DNA of 64,000 nt, taken from UBA3910 sp002391465 (GTDB lineage Bacteria; Bacillota; Limnochordia; Darwinibacteriales; Darwinibacteriaceae). Shown here piece by piece: positions 50,414 to 59,383 of this stretch (position 1 is its first letter; every line of letters begins with the position of its first letter). The position numbers and the translations under genes were made by a program. The stretch lies in contig JASGVS010000027.1 of assembly GCA_030054835.1 (NCBI GenBank), positions 72,235 to 136,234 of the forward strand, given 5' to 3'. Under the pieces are notes generated by a model. That model was not told the DNA's origin. It did not search any database and saw only the letters and a list, made by a program, of their open reading frames with translations.

Positions 50414-52096
50414 ATGGGCGCAATAGCGTTGATCAACTTCTTTTTTGCAGTGGTGATCGGCCTCTATTTTTGGAATCTACTGCGGCAGCAGCAGAGCAAT
50501 AAGTCGGCCGTTAACCGCGAATCTCGTAAGGAATTGGAAGAACTGCGTCGTCTCAACCGTATTACCCTGACCGAACCCCTCTCGGAGCTGACCAGGCCCC
50601 GGGACTTTCGGGAGATTGTGGGTCAGGAAGATGGCCTCAAGGCGCTTCGCGCTGCTTTGTGCGGGCCCAATCCCCAACATGTGATTATCTACGGGCCTCC
50701 CGGCGTGGGCAAGACAGCAGCTGCCCGTGTTGTGCTGGAGGAAGCTAAGGCCAACAAGAACTCTCCCTTTTCGGCCGATGCGGCCTTTGTAGAGGTGGAC
50801 GCCACTATTGCCCGTTTTGACGAGCGGGGCATTGCCGATCCCCTTTTGGGCTCGGTACATGATCCCATCTACCAAGGGGCGGGTCCACTTGGTATAGCGG
50901 GCATACCCCAGCCTAAGCCTGGGGCGGTGACCAAGGCCCACGGGGGGATCCTGTTCATTGATGAAATCGGGGAATTGCACCCCGTGCAGATGAATAAACT
51001 CTTGAAGGTGCTGGAAGATAGGAAAGTGTTTTTAGACAGCGCTTACTACTCCTCTGAGGATGCAAACATCCCGTCCCACATCCATGAGATCTTTCAGAAC
51101 GGGCTTCCGGCCGACTTTAGGTTGGTTGGGGCCACAACTAGGCTGGCTAGCGAATTGCCCGCTGCCCTCCGCTCCCGCTGCCTTGAAATTTATTTCCGCA
51201 ACCTAACTCCAGATGAAGTTGGGCTGATTGCAGAAAACGCGGCACGAAAAATAAACTATTCCCTCACTCCCGGTGCCCTGGAAGAAATCAAACGCTATGC
51301 GGCTAACGGGCGGGATGCGGTGAACATTCTGCAGACTGCGGCAGGTATTGTTTTTACCGATGGGCGGAACAGGATTGAAAGGGCAGATGTAGAATGGGTC
51401 CTTAACTGCGGCCACTATACACCGCGGGCGCAGGCTTTGATCGGCACTGAGCCCAGGGTGGGAGTGGTGAACGGCCTGGCTGTCTATGGGGCGAACCAGG
51501 GAGCAGTTATTGAAATTGAAGTAACAGCAATTCCTACCGAAAAATCCCGGGGGAAAATGCTGGTTACGGGGATTATGGAGGAGGAGGAGTTTGGTCAGGG
51601 GGGCAGGAAGGTGCGTCGGCGTTCCCAGGCCCGCTCTTCGGTGGAAATCGTTCTCACCGTGTTGAGATCTGTGCTTGAACTGCGGACGGAAGATTATGAT
51701 ATCCATGTCAATTTCCCCGGAGGTATTCCGGTGGATGGTCCTTCCGCCGGTATCGGCATCGTCACCGCTATAGCCTCTGCCTTAACGGGCAGGCCCGTTT
51801 CCCATACGGTGGCCATGACCGGTGAGATTACTATCCACGGCGGCATTAAGGCTGTGGGTGGGGCGGTAGCCAAACTGAGGGCTGCCCAGGAAGCAGGGAT
51901 CAGTAAAGTACTGCTGCCGGCAGAGAACTGGCAGGAGATCTTCGCGGGTATGGAGGGCATGGAAGTAATTCCGGTTAAGAAGATTTTTGATGTGCTGGAA
52001 CATGCCCTCATTGGTGAGTATCGGGCTGTATCAGCGGCCGTTTCTTCCCCCACCAAGAGCACACTGTTGGGCGCTGCCCCGAATGTTCCACGCTGA
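50414..52096 (+). CDS. lonB: ATP-dependent protease LonB (sporulation-type Lon)
   Basis: A 560-residue membrane-anchored Lon with an N-terminal helix (about 5-22, IALINFFFAVVIGLYFW), AAA+ domain with Walker A YGPPGVGKTAAA near 96 and Walker B GGILFIDEIGEL near 177, and a C-terminal S16 protease domain with catalytic Ser in VDGPSAGIGI near 444 and Lys in GEITIHGGIKAVGGAVAKL. LonB is expressed in the forespore of Bacillus and lacks the large N domain of LonA, as here. AAAGGAG precedes the ATG. Confidence 0.95.
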   Translation: MGAIALINFFFAVVIGLYFWNLLRQQQSNKSAVNRESRKELEELRRLNRITLTEPLSELTRPRDFREIVGQEDGLKALRAALCGPNPQHVIIYGPPGVGKTAAARVVLEEAKANKNSPFSADAAFVEVDATIARFDERGIADPLLGSVHDPIYQGAGPLGIAGIPQPKPGAVTKAHGGILFIDEIGELHPVQMNKLLKVLEDRKVFLDSAYYSSEDANIPSHIHEIFQNGLPADFRLVGATTRLASELPAALRSRCLEIYFRNLTPDEVGLIAENAARKINYSLTPGALEEIKRYAANGRDAVNILQTAAGIVFTDGRNRIERADVEWVLNCGHYTPRAQALIGTEPRVGVVNGLAVYGANQGAVIEIEVTAIPTEKSRGKMLVTGIMEEEEFGQGGRKVRRRSQARSSVEIVLTVLRSVLELRTEDYDIHVNFPGGIPVDGPSAGIGIVTAIASALTGRPVSHTVAMTGEITIHGGIKAVGGAVAKLRAAQEAGISKVLLPAENWQEIFAGMEGMEVIPVKKIFDVLEHALIGEYRAVSAAVSSPTKSTLLGAAPNVPR

Positions 52097-52118
52097 ATTT
52101 CCCCACTTATCTTATCTA

Positions 52119-52127
52119 TGGTACAAT
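52119..52127 (+). promoter_or_regulatory. Extended -10 promoter of lon
   Basis: TGG-TACAAT (TGn plus -10) lies 38 bases before the lon ATG. The -35 region is weak, as is usual for extended -10 promoters. Confidence 0.5.
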
Positions 52128-52164
52128 ATAGGTAAGATTGAACCACACATGGGGGTGTAGAAGA

Positions 52165-54585
52165 ATGGTAAAGAAAGTTATCGAGACAGCATATCCGCTG
52201 CTACCTCTCCGTGGTACGCTTGTATTTCCATATATGGTGAACCCACTTGAAGTGGGACGTCAACGCTCGATCGAGGCGGTTGAGCAGGCCATGCTCAGGG
52301 ACCGCCGCATCGTGTTAGCGACACAGCATGAAGTGGCCATCGAAACACCGAGGCCTGATGATATTTTTGACGTTGGCACCTTGTGTGAGATCAAACAGAT
52401 CTTGAAGCTGCCCGAGGGCCAGATCCGCATTTTGGTGGAAGGTCTGACCAGGGTCAGCCTAGAGCAGATCGAAGATATGGGCGATTACTACGAAGCAGCG
52501 GTTAGGGAAATCCCTGAAGATGACGGGGTGATGGATTCTTATGAGCTGGAGGCTCTGATGAGGATCGTGAAAGAGCAGTTCGGCGAGTATGTAAGGCTGA
52601 GCAGGAAAATCCCCAGCGAGGTACTGGTCAGCATTAACCATATCGAAGAACCGCACCGTTTGGCCGATACCATCGCCAGCCAACTGCTTGTTTCCTTCCA
52701 GGAAAAGCAGGAGCTGTTGGAGATTATTCCGGTAGATGAACGGTTGGAGGAAATCTTGAATCTCCTCTACCGCGAACGGGAGATCTTGGGGCTGGAGAAG
52801 GATATTCAGCGGCGTGTGCGCGGTCAGATGGAAAAGGCCCAGCGGGAGTATTACCTGCGGGAGCAGATCAAGGCTATCCAGATGGAACTGGGTGAACGGG
52901 ATGAGAAGGGCGGAAACACCGAAATCGAGGAAATGAAGGAGCGGCTGGAAAAGGCCAAACTGCCCAAAGAGGCTAAGGCCAGAGTCCTCCATGAAATCCA
53001 CCGCCTGGAACGCATGCCACCAATGTCTGCAGAGGCGACAGTTGTCCGCAATTACATAGACTGGATGCTGGCCCTACCCTGGTCTAAGCGGACGAAAGAC
53101 CGCCACGATCTGGTTAAGGCAGCCGAAATCCTCGATGCGGATCACTACGGATTGGATAAGGTGAAGGAGCGCCTCCTAGAATTCTTGGCTGTGCGGCAGT
53201 TGACCAAGTCATCCAAGGGACCAATCCTTTGTTTAGTTGGGCCCCCTGGAGTAGGTAAAACGTCTCTGGCTCAGGCCGTAGGCTCTGCCCTAAACCGCAA
53301 GTTCGCTCGCCTATCCCTAGGCGGCGTGAGGGATGAAGCGGAAATTAGGGGGCATCGCCGCACTTACATCGGGGCTATGCCCGGCAGGTTGATCCAGACG
53401 ATGCGCAACGTGGGCAGCCTCAATCCGGTAATCGTCCTCGATGAAATTGACAAAATGACGTCCGATTTCAGGGGAGATCCTTCTTCCGCCTTGTTGGAGG
53501 CACTGGATCCGGAGCAGAACAAGCAGTTTGGCGACCACTACCTAGAAGTGCCCTTTGACTTGTCTGAGGTGTTGTTCATCACCACCGCCAACGTGCTTTA
53601 CTCCATTCCACCTGCCCTCAGAGATCGGATGGAGGTCATCGAGATCCCGGGTTACACCGAGTACGAGAAGTTTGAGATTGCCAAGCGCCATCTCTGGCCG
53701 AAGCAGCTCAAGAACCACGGTTTGACAGAAGAGCAGGTTCAGATTTCAGATAACGCAATCTACAAGATTATCAACGAATACACTAAGGAGGCGGGTGTGC
53801 GCAACCTGGAGCGTTCCTTGGGGGCGATCTGCCGTAAGGTAGCCACCGAGATCGTGAAAGGTACTGCCACCGGTGCCAAGATCACCGTTGCCAATGTGGG
53901 CAAATACCTGGGAATTCCTCGCTACCGCCTGCGTCAAATTGACCGGGTGGACAAGGTGGGAGTAGCCACGGGCTTGGCCTTCACCCAGGTGGGCGGCGAG
54001 ATTTTGGCTATTGAGGTTACCGTTGTTCCGGGTAAGGGCAAATTGACGCTCACCGGAAAACTGGGCGAAGTGATGCGGGAGTCGGCCCATGCGGCCTTGA
54101 GTTATCTCCGTTCCCGGGCGGACCAGTTGGGGATTGATCCAGAGTTCTACGAGAAATCGGACATTCACATGCATATACCTGAAGGTGCCATACCTAAAGA
54201 TGGTCCATCTGCCGGTATTACCATCGCCACCGCCTTGGCCAGCGCCCTGACCAACAGGCCGGTGCGCCACCAGGTTTCCATGACCGGAGAGATCACCCTA
54301 CGGGGCAGGGTTCTGCCGGTGGGAGGCATCAAGGAGAAGATTTTAGCGGCCCACCGCGCAGGTATCACCCATATTGTCCTACCTGCTGAAAACGAAAAGG
54401 ACCTGGAGGAAATTCCCGATAACGTCCTGAGCAAACTGCAGGTTGACCTGGTCCAGCATATGGATGAGGTATTGGCTCTGGCTTTGGCTTTGGATGGGGA
54501 GGCTGCGGAGGAAGAACCGACTCTGTCCTTTCCCCTGCCCACTGCTACGCCTGAACAGCCCCAGCCTTGGCTTGGAGATCAATAA
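52165..54585 (+). CDS. lon: ATP-dependent protease La (LonA)
   Basis: An 806-residue soluble Lon with an N-terminal substrate domain (PLLPLRGTLVFPYMVNPLEVGR near residue 9), a long coiled coil (190-270), Walker A GPPGVGKTSLAQAVG near 356, Walker B VIVLDEIDKM, and an S16 domain with catalytic Ser in KDGPSAGITIATAL near 681 and Lys in VGGIKEKILAAHRAG near 724. Full family length. ATG 52165 is chosen; frame upstream is short and unsupported. lonB-lon order matches Bacillus. Confidence 0.97.
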   Translation: MVKKVIETAYPLLPLRGTLVFPYMVNPLEVGRQRSIEAVEQAMLRDRRIVLATQHEVAIETPRPDDIFDVGTLCEIKQILKLPEGQIRILVEGLTRVSLEQIEDMGDYYEAAVREIPEDDGVMDSYELEALMRIVKEQFGEYVRLSRKIPSEVLVSINHIEEPHRLADTIASQLLVSFQEKQELLEIIPVDERLEEILNLLYREREILGLEKDIQRRVRGQMEKAQREYYLREQIKAIQMELGERDEKGGNTEIEEMKERLEKAKLPKEAKARVLHEIHRLERMPPMSAEATVVRNYIDWMLALPWSKRTKDRHDLVKAAEILDADHYGLDKVKERLLEFLAVRQLTKSSKGPILCLVGPPGVGKTSLAQAVGSALNRKFARLSLGGVRDEAEIRGHRRTYIGAMPGRLIQTMRNVGSLNPVIVLDEIDKMTSDFRGDPSSALLEALDPEQNKQFGDHYLEVPFDLSEVLFITTANVLYSIPPALRDRMEVIEIPGYTEYEKFEIAKRHLWPKQLKNHGLTEEQVQISDNAIYKIINEYTKEAGVRNLERSLGAICRKVATEIVKGTATGAKITVANVGKYLGIPRYRLRQIDRVDKVGVATGLAFTQVGGEILAIEVTVVPGKGKLTLTGKLGEVMRESAHAALSYLRSRADQLGIDPEFYEKSDIHMHIPEGAIPKDGPSAGITIATALASALTNRPVRHQVSMTGEITLRGRVLPVGGIKEKILAAHRAGITHIVLPAENEKDLEEIPDNVLSKLQVDLVQHMDEVLALALALDGEAAEEEPTLSFPLPTATPEQPQPWLGDQ

Positions 54586-54587
54586 CG

Positions 54588-55175
54588 ATGAAGATCAACG
54601 TACATGATGCAGAATTTCTTACAAGTGCGGTAAATCCCCAGGGCTACCCGGCGCACGATCTGCCCGAGGTGGCCCTGGTGGGGCGGTCCAATGTGGGCAA
54701 GTCCTCCCTCATTAATACGCTGGTTAATCGCAGGAAATTTGCCCGCGTTTCCAACCAGCCGGGCCGTACCCAGACCCTCAATTTTTACCGTGTCCAAAAT
54801 ATCTGTCTGGTAGACCTGCCGGGCTATGGTTATGCCCGGGTTTCGGCAGGTACCCTCAGGCAGTGGCAGGCTATGATCGAAGGCTATTTAACCGAGCGGC
54901 CTAATTTGGTAGGAATTATCCAAGTGGTGGATGTGCGCCATCCGCCCACGGCCGATGATAGGCAGATGAATGAGTGGCTGCGGGCAATGGACATGCCCTA
55001 TGTTCTGGTTGCCACAAAAGCGGACAAGATCAGCAGGGGACGCCACCTCCAGCATGCCAAGGTAATCAGAGAAACTCTGGGTGTTGACCCTATTCTCTTT
55101 TCTGCCCAAACAAAGCAGGGGAGGGACCAAGTTCTCCGGCTGGTCTGGGAACTTGCCTCAGGCCGTTTGGGTTAG
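54588..55175 (+). CDS. engB: Ribosome biogenesis GTP-binding protein EngB (YsxC/YihA)
   Basis: An essential GTPase for 50S subunit assembly. The 195-residue protein has the G1 loop GRSNVGKSSLINTL near residue 30, G2 GRTQTLNF, G3 DLPGYGYARV, G4 TKADKISRG near 145 and G5 FSAQTKQG near 168. ATG 54588 is 2 bases after the lon stop; the longer frame runs back into lon. The lon-engB junction is conserved in Bacillota. Confidence 0.96.
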   Translation: MKINVHDAEFLTSAVNPQGYPAHDLPEVALVGRSNVGKSSLINTLVNRRKFARVSNQPGRTQTLNFYRVQNICLVDLPGYGYARVSAGTLRQWQAMIEGYLTERPNLVGIIQVVDVRHPPTADDRQMNEWLRAMDMPYVLVATKADKISRGRHLQHAKVIRETLGVDPILFSAQTKQGRDQVLRLVWELASGRLG

Positions 55176-55274
55176 CAGGATTTGGCTGGTTTGTATAGAA
55201 GGAATTTTCTGGCATAACATGTTCTTCCTTACATGCCTCAACTAAAACTGTTTGGGAAGGGGAGGGACACAATA

Positions 55275-56201
55275 TTGGCTTGCAGAGAATACGATTACGC
55301 TGGTTTGCTGGCCGAGACCGTGGCCAGGCATCGTCATTACGCCGCCCAGGGTGAAGTCGCAAGTTATATCCCCGAGCTGCGGAAGACTGATCCTACGCTA
55401 GCCGGCTGTGCCCTCATCACTCCCCAGGCTTTGTACGAAGCGGGAGATACCCGCTATCCATTTACGCTGCAGAGTATTTCCAAGGTTTTTTCCCTCTTAG
55501 TCGCTCTGGAACAGCGGGGTGTGGAGACCGTTTTTGCTAAAGTGGGTTCGGAGCCCACCGGTGATTCCTTCAACAGCATCGTGAAGCTGGAAACAAGCGA
55601 ACAGAAGCCGCTCAACCCCATGATTAACGCCGGGGCCATTGCGGTCTGTTCCCTCATACCGGGCGATTCGGTGGAGGAGCGGCTGGGACTTGTCCTGAAA
55701 CTGCTGGAGAAAATCCTGGACCGGCCCGTGGGTATAGACGAGCACGTCTACCATTCGGAGCAGGAAACGGGGCATCGCAACCGGGCTTTGGCTCACTTTT
55801 TAAAGGATATTGACTGCCTGGAGGGGGATGTGGATGAGGTCCTCGACCTCTATTTCCGCCAGTGCTCCATCTTGGTGGACTGTACCGATTTGGCCAGGCT
55901 GGGTATGTTTTTGGCACAGAAGGGTGTTACTGCCCAGGGGGAGCAGCTCATTTCTCCCCATCTGATCCGCTTAGTTACCACCTTTATGGTCACGTGCGGT
56001 ATGTATAATGCTTCCGGCGAGTTCGCGATACAGGTGGGGATCCCCGCCAAGAGCGGTGTCTCCGGCGGGATACTAGCTGCTGTGCCAGGTAGGTTTGGAG
56101 TGGCTGCTTTCGGTCCTGCCCTTGATAAAAAGGGCAACAGCGTAGTGGGCGTCAGAATGCTGCGGCATCTGTCGCAAGCCTTGGACTTGAGCATCTTTTG
56201 A
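55275..56201 (+). CDS. glsA: Glutaminase
   Basis: Hydrolyses glutamine to glutamate and ammonia with a serine beta-lactamase-like fold. The protein (308 residues from TTG 55275) has ARHRHYAAQGEVASYIPEL, catalytic Ser and Lys in LQSISKVF near 64-67, NAGAIAV near 120, and the C-terminal VGIPAKSGVSGGILAAVPG, a strong family signature. TTG 55275 has a GGGGAGGG site 9 bases before; ATG 55233 has none. A short 99-base gap separates it from engB. Confidence 0.93.
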   Translation: MACREYDYAGLLAETVARHRHYAAQGEVASYIPELRKTDPTLAGCALITPQALYEAGDTRYPFTLQSISKVFSLLVALEQRGVETVFAKVGSEPTGDSFNSIVKLETSEQKPLNPMINAGAIAVCSLIPGDSVEERLGLVLKLLEKILDRPVGIDEHVYHSEQETGHRNRALAHFLKDIDCLEGDVDEVLDLYFRQCSILVDCTDLARLGMFLAQKGVTAQGEQLISPHLIRLVTTFMVTCGMYNASGEFAIQVGIPAKSGVSGGILAAVPGRFGVAAFGPALDKKGNSVVGVRMLRHLSQALDLSIF

Positions 56202-56214
56202 GGGGGAGAGTGCG

Positions 56215-57183
56215 ATGGATAAGGAGCGGCGTGTAACCTTCTTTACCCGCAGGTTTTTGGTTGGCAGGGCGGGTCCCTTTCCCCGTCTAGTCTTTCGCGA
56301 GGATGTAATGCTGCACCTGGATCAGTTTGCCCATCTGCACAATAAGGGGGAGCATGGTGGGTTCTTGGTTGGTAAGGTGCGGGAACTGAAAAGTTCCGAA
56401 CGCTATGAAGTGTTGGTAGAACGCTTTATCCCCGTTACCCAGATGGAGGGCGCAGTGCGCCTTGTACTAGCTGAAGCTGATGTCCGCGCGTTGGGGCGGG
56501 CCCTCAAACAGCGCCAAGAGGGAGAAGTGATTGTGGGTTGGGCCCACACCCATCCCGGTTTTGGCGTTTTCTTATCTGATTTTGACAAGGAACAGCACCA
56601 GCGCCTTTTCCCCGAACCATGGCAGATCGCTTACGTCATGGACACCCAAGCCCAAGAAAGGGCCGCCTATGTGGCAGCAGATGATCAGTGGCAGCGCCTG
56701 GAAGGGTATTATATCCTCAAGGAAATGGCTGAGAACGAGATCGTACTGCCCGCTGCCCAAGCAGGCCGCCGTTGGGGTAGACTGGCGGCGTTGGCAGTTG
56801 TATTCGTCCTGATCGCCGGGGCACTGGTTTGGGGATACAATTGGGCAATGGACTTCGTCAAACCCCCAGAAGAGCCCCCTCCGGTTGTGGAGACCGCCGT
56901 CAAGCCACCGGTGGTAGTAAACGGGGGAAGCAGCCAACCCGTTGAAAAAGAAGAGGAACCACCCCAATCTCAGGGACAGGCTCCGGCTGTGGAGGAAATT
57001 GAAACTGAAACGAGGAGTGGGGAATACATAGTCCAGAGCGGTGATAATCTTTGGATTATTGCCGAGAAACTGTGGGGCGATCCGAGGCTTTTCCCGTACA
57101 TTGTAATTGAAAACGACTTGGAGGATCCTTCCTATCTGCCGGTGGGTAAGGTTTTACTCATTCCGGAACTGCCAAGAAACTAA
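56215..57183 (+). CDS. Membrane protein with JAMM/MPN-type metalloprotease domain and LysM domain
   Basis: A 322-residue protein of unusual build. Residues 1-180 have no signal peptide and resemble a JAB/MPN metalloprotease: Glu46 in GEHGGFLVG, then H111-T-H113-PGFGVFL-S121-DF-D124, an exact HxHx7SxxD JAMM zinc motif like that of Rpn11-type isopeptidases. A single helix (about 190-208) follows, then a proline/glutamate-rich linker (215-265) and a C-terminal LysM domain (about 272-320, YIVQSGDNLWIIAEKLWG). Topology puts JAMM in the cytoplasm and LysM outside. GGGGGAGAG precedes the ATG. Substrate unknown. Confidence 0.75.
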   Translation: MDKERRVTFFTRRFLVGRAGPFPRLVFREDVMLHLDQFAHLHNKGEHGGFLVGKVRELKSSERYEVLVERFIPVTQMEGAVRLVLAEADVRALGRALKQRQEGEVIVGWAHTHPGFGVFLSDFDKEQHQRLFPEPWQIAYVMDTQAQERAAYVAADDQWQRLEGYYILKEMAENEIVLPAAQAGRRWGRLAALAVVFVLIAGALVWGYNWAMDFVKPPEEPPPVVETAVKPPVVVNGGSSQPVEKEEEPPQSQGQAPAVEEIETETRSGEYIVQSGDNLWIIAEKLWGDPRLFPYIVIENDLEDPSYLPVGKVLLIPELPRN

Positions 57184-57207
57184 TTGCCCTGTTTCAGTCG
57201 ACATAAC

Positions 57208-57235
57208 AAAAGCCCCGCTCGCTGAGCGGGGCTTC
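57208..57235. terminator. Bidirectional terminator between the JAMM-LysM gene and thrS
   Basis: AGCCCCGCTC pairs with GAGCGGGGCT around GCT (10 bp). On the reverse strand it is followed by TTTTGTT, serving thrS; it also ends the plus-strand gene. Confidence 0.8.
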
Positions 57236-57247
57236 GTGTTTTCGTCT

Positions 57248-58975
57248 TTACTGCTTCGCTTTTATTTCCTCCAACACCTTCGCGGCAAATTCCTGCACCG
57301 TCAGGCTGCCCTGATCCCCTTCCCGGCGGTGCCGCACAGATACCTTGCCTTCTTCTTGCTCCCGTGCACCCACAACGAGCATGTACGGGATCTGCTGCAG
57401 TTGCGCTTCCCGGATTTTCTTGCCCAGCTTTTCATCTCTGCTGTCCACTTCAACCCGGATACCTGCTTGGAACAGGGTGTCTGCCACCTCCTGGGCGTAG
57501 GCCAGATAGTCTTCACCTACCGGAATAACCTGCACCTGAACCGGTGCGAGCCAAGTGGGGAAGGCCCCCGCCGTATGCTCGATTAAGACAGCGATGAAGC
57601 GTTCCAGGGCGCCGAAGATCACTCGGTGGATGATCACGGGTCGCTGACGCTCGTTATTCTCATCGATGTAGGTTAGATCGAAGCGTTCGGGCATGGCAAA
57701 GTCCAGCTGTATGGTGGCACACTGCCAGGTCCGGCCTAGGCTGTCTTCCAGGTGAAAGTCAATCTTAGGCCCGTAGAAGGCACCGTCCCCTTCGTTCACA
57801 ACATAATCCAGATCTTTGGCTTCCAAGGCCAGTTTCAAGGCCTCAATGGCTTGGTCCCACATTTCATCATCGCCAATGGCGTTTTCCGGCTTGGTGGAGA
57901 GTTCCACATGGTATTTGAAGCCGAACACGTTGTAAACGTCGTGGACGAAGTCGATGACCTCTTCAATTTCCCCCTGGATCTGGGAGGGACGCATGAAGAT
58001 ATGGGCGTCGTCTTGGGTAAAGGCCCGGACCCGCATCAACCCATGGAGGGTGCCGGACAGTTCATGCCGATGCACCAGACCCATCTCGGCCATACGGATG
58101 GGCAGTTCCCGGTAGGAGTGGAGTTTGCTCTTGTACACGAGCATAGCTCCTGGACAGTTCATGGGCTTAACCGCAAAGGTCTGTTCATCGATCTGGGAAA
58201 AATACATGTTATCTTTGTAATTGTCCCAATGGCCAGACTGATGCCAGAGATCTTCATGGAGCATAGTAGGGGTTTTTATCTCCACATAACCCCGCTTGCG
58301 GTGTTCTTCCCGCCAGTAAGCTTCCAGTTCATTGCGGAGAACCATGCCCTTGGGATGGAAGAAGGGGAAACCGGGACCCTCTTCCTGGAGGCTGAAGAGA
58401 TCCAGCTTACGTCCCAATACTCGGTGGTCCCGTTTCGCAGCTTCCTCCAACCTGCGCAGGTGTTCCCGCAGATCTTTGCTGGTCAACCAGGCAGTACCGT
58501 AGATACGCTGCAGCATGGGCCGCTTCGCATCGCCCCGCCAGTAGGCGCCTGCAATGCTCTGGAGTTTGAAGTGTTTGACCTCGCCCGTCCTTTCCAAGTG
58601 GGGCCCGCGGCATAGGTCTGCGAATTCGCCCTGGCGATAGACGCTTACTACCGGGTCCAGATCCTCCAAAAGTTCTAGTTTGTAAGCTTGGTTTTGCTCA
58701 CCAAACATCTTGACCGCATCTTCATTGCTCAATTCTTCCCGCACGATGTCCCAGTCTTCCGCGATGATCTTTTTCATTTCTTCTTCGATTCTTTCCAGAT
58801 CATCTGGGGTGAAGCGGTGCTCCGTATCGAAGTCGTAGTAGAAACCGTCTTTAATGACTGGTCCAATGGCAATCTTGGTATCGGGCCACAGTCTAAGGAC
58901 AGCCTGGGCCATGATATGCGCTGTAGTGTGGCGCAGCCTCTCTAGTCTGTCAGCAGTTGCTGCGTTGTTACCCAT
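57248..58975 (-). CDS. thrS: Threonyl-tRNA synthetase lacking the N-terminal TGS domain
   Basis: Charges tRNA-Thr. The 575-residue product begins directly in the editing domain (RHTTAHIMAQAVLRL near residue 14, ADLCRGPHLERTG near 123), then has the class II core (FHPKGMVLRNELEAYWR, VKPMNCPGAMLVYKS, motif 2 LRVRAFTQDDAHIF region) and the anticodon-binding end (QVQVIPVGEDYLAYAQEVADTLF). Typical bacterial ThrRS carries about 60 extra N-terminal TGS residues, absent here; the T-box leader fills the space upstream. AAAGG is 9 bases before ATG 58975. Confidence 0.93.
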   Translation of the reverse strand: MGNNAATADRLERLRHTTAHIMAQAVLRLWPDTKIAIGPVIKDGFYYDFDTEHRFTPDDLERIEEEMKKIIAEDWDIVREELSNEDAVKMFGEQNQAYKLELLEDLDPVVSVYRQGEFADLCRGPHLERTGEVKHFKLQSIAGAYWRGDAKRPMLQRIYGTAWLTSKDLREHLRRLEEAAKRDHRVLGRKLDLFSLQEEGPGFPFFHPKGMVLRNELEAYWREEHRKRGYVEIKTPTMLHEDLWHQSGHWDNYKDNMYFSQIDEQTFAVKPMNCPGAMLVYKSKLHSYRELPIRMAEMGLVHRHELSGTLHGLMRVRAFTQDDAHIFMRPSQIQGEIEEVIDFVHDVYNVFGFKYHVELSTKPENAIGDDEMWDQAIEALKLALEAKDLDYVVNEGDGAFYGPKIDFHLEDSLGRTWQCATIQLDFAMPERFDLTYIDENNERQRPVIIHRVIFGALERFIAVLIEHTAGAFPTWLAPVQVQVIPVGEDYLAYAQEVADTLFQAGIRVEVDSRDEKLGKKIREAQLQQIPYMLVVGAREQEEGKVSVRHRREGDQGSLTVQEFAAKVLEEIKAKQ

Positions 58976-59008
58976 TGAAAACATCCTTTCTCGTGAAATT
59001 ACTTGAAT

Positions 59009-59038
59009 TAAAAAACCCCGTCCACAATGGGACGAGGT
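59009..59038 (-). terminator. T-box leader terminator of thrS
   Basis: On the reverse strand AACCTCGTCC pairs with GGACGGGGTT (one G-U) around CATTGT and is followed by TTTT, the terminator alternative of the T-box antiterminator. Confidence 0.8.
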
Positions 59039-59253
59039 TCTCGCGGTTCCACCCAAATTGATCGCTAAGAAAGCGATCCACTCTTAGTGCATTTAACGGT
59101 GCCCCGGCTCCGCTTACTACTGGTTCGGCGGGCAACTCCCAGGTGGTATTCGCCAAGTCCTGCCTGGAGGGGCTCTCAGTCGCGACCCCGGTTCCTGTCA
59201 GGTGGAGCATGGTTACTTCTCCTGATCATCGTCTTTTTGAGCTTGATGCAATT
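59012..59253 (-). promoter_or_regulatory. T-box riboswitch leader of thrS
   Basis: A tRNA-sensing leader that lets transcription continue when uncharged tRNA-Thr binds. The T-box sequence TGGGTGGAACCGCG (complement of 59042-59055) matches the family core, and the 5' region has GACGATGATCAGGAGAAGTA (stem I with the AG-bulge pattern). In the specifier loop the reading ACC (complement of 59145-59147, in AATACCACC) is a threonine codon that would pair with a GGT anticodon. The terminator hairpin is at the 3' end. Confidence 0.88.
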
Positions 59254-59259
59254 TATTTT

Positions 59260-59288
59260 AGAATACGCTTCTTTCCCACATTTGTCAA
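59260..59288 (-). promoter_or_regulatory. Sigma-A promoter of thrS
   Basis: On the reverse strand TTGACA (59283-59288) and TATTCT (59260-59265) are 17 bases apart, just ahead of the T-box leader. Confidence 0.75.
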
Positions 59289-59383
59289 CCCCATCTTGGC
59301 CAACCTAATTCCCAGCAGGTGGGGAGGAGATAACTCCTTGATAGGAGAACACTATCTTCTAACGTGACTAGAGGAGGGATTGA

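Noticed and set aside
58968..59210. 80-residue reverse-strand frame upstream of thrS
   Set aside because: It runs through the T-box leader structures, which better explain the conservation-like features.
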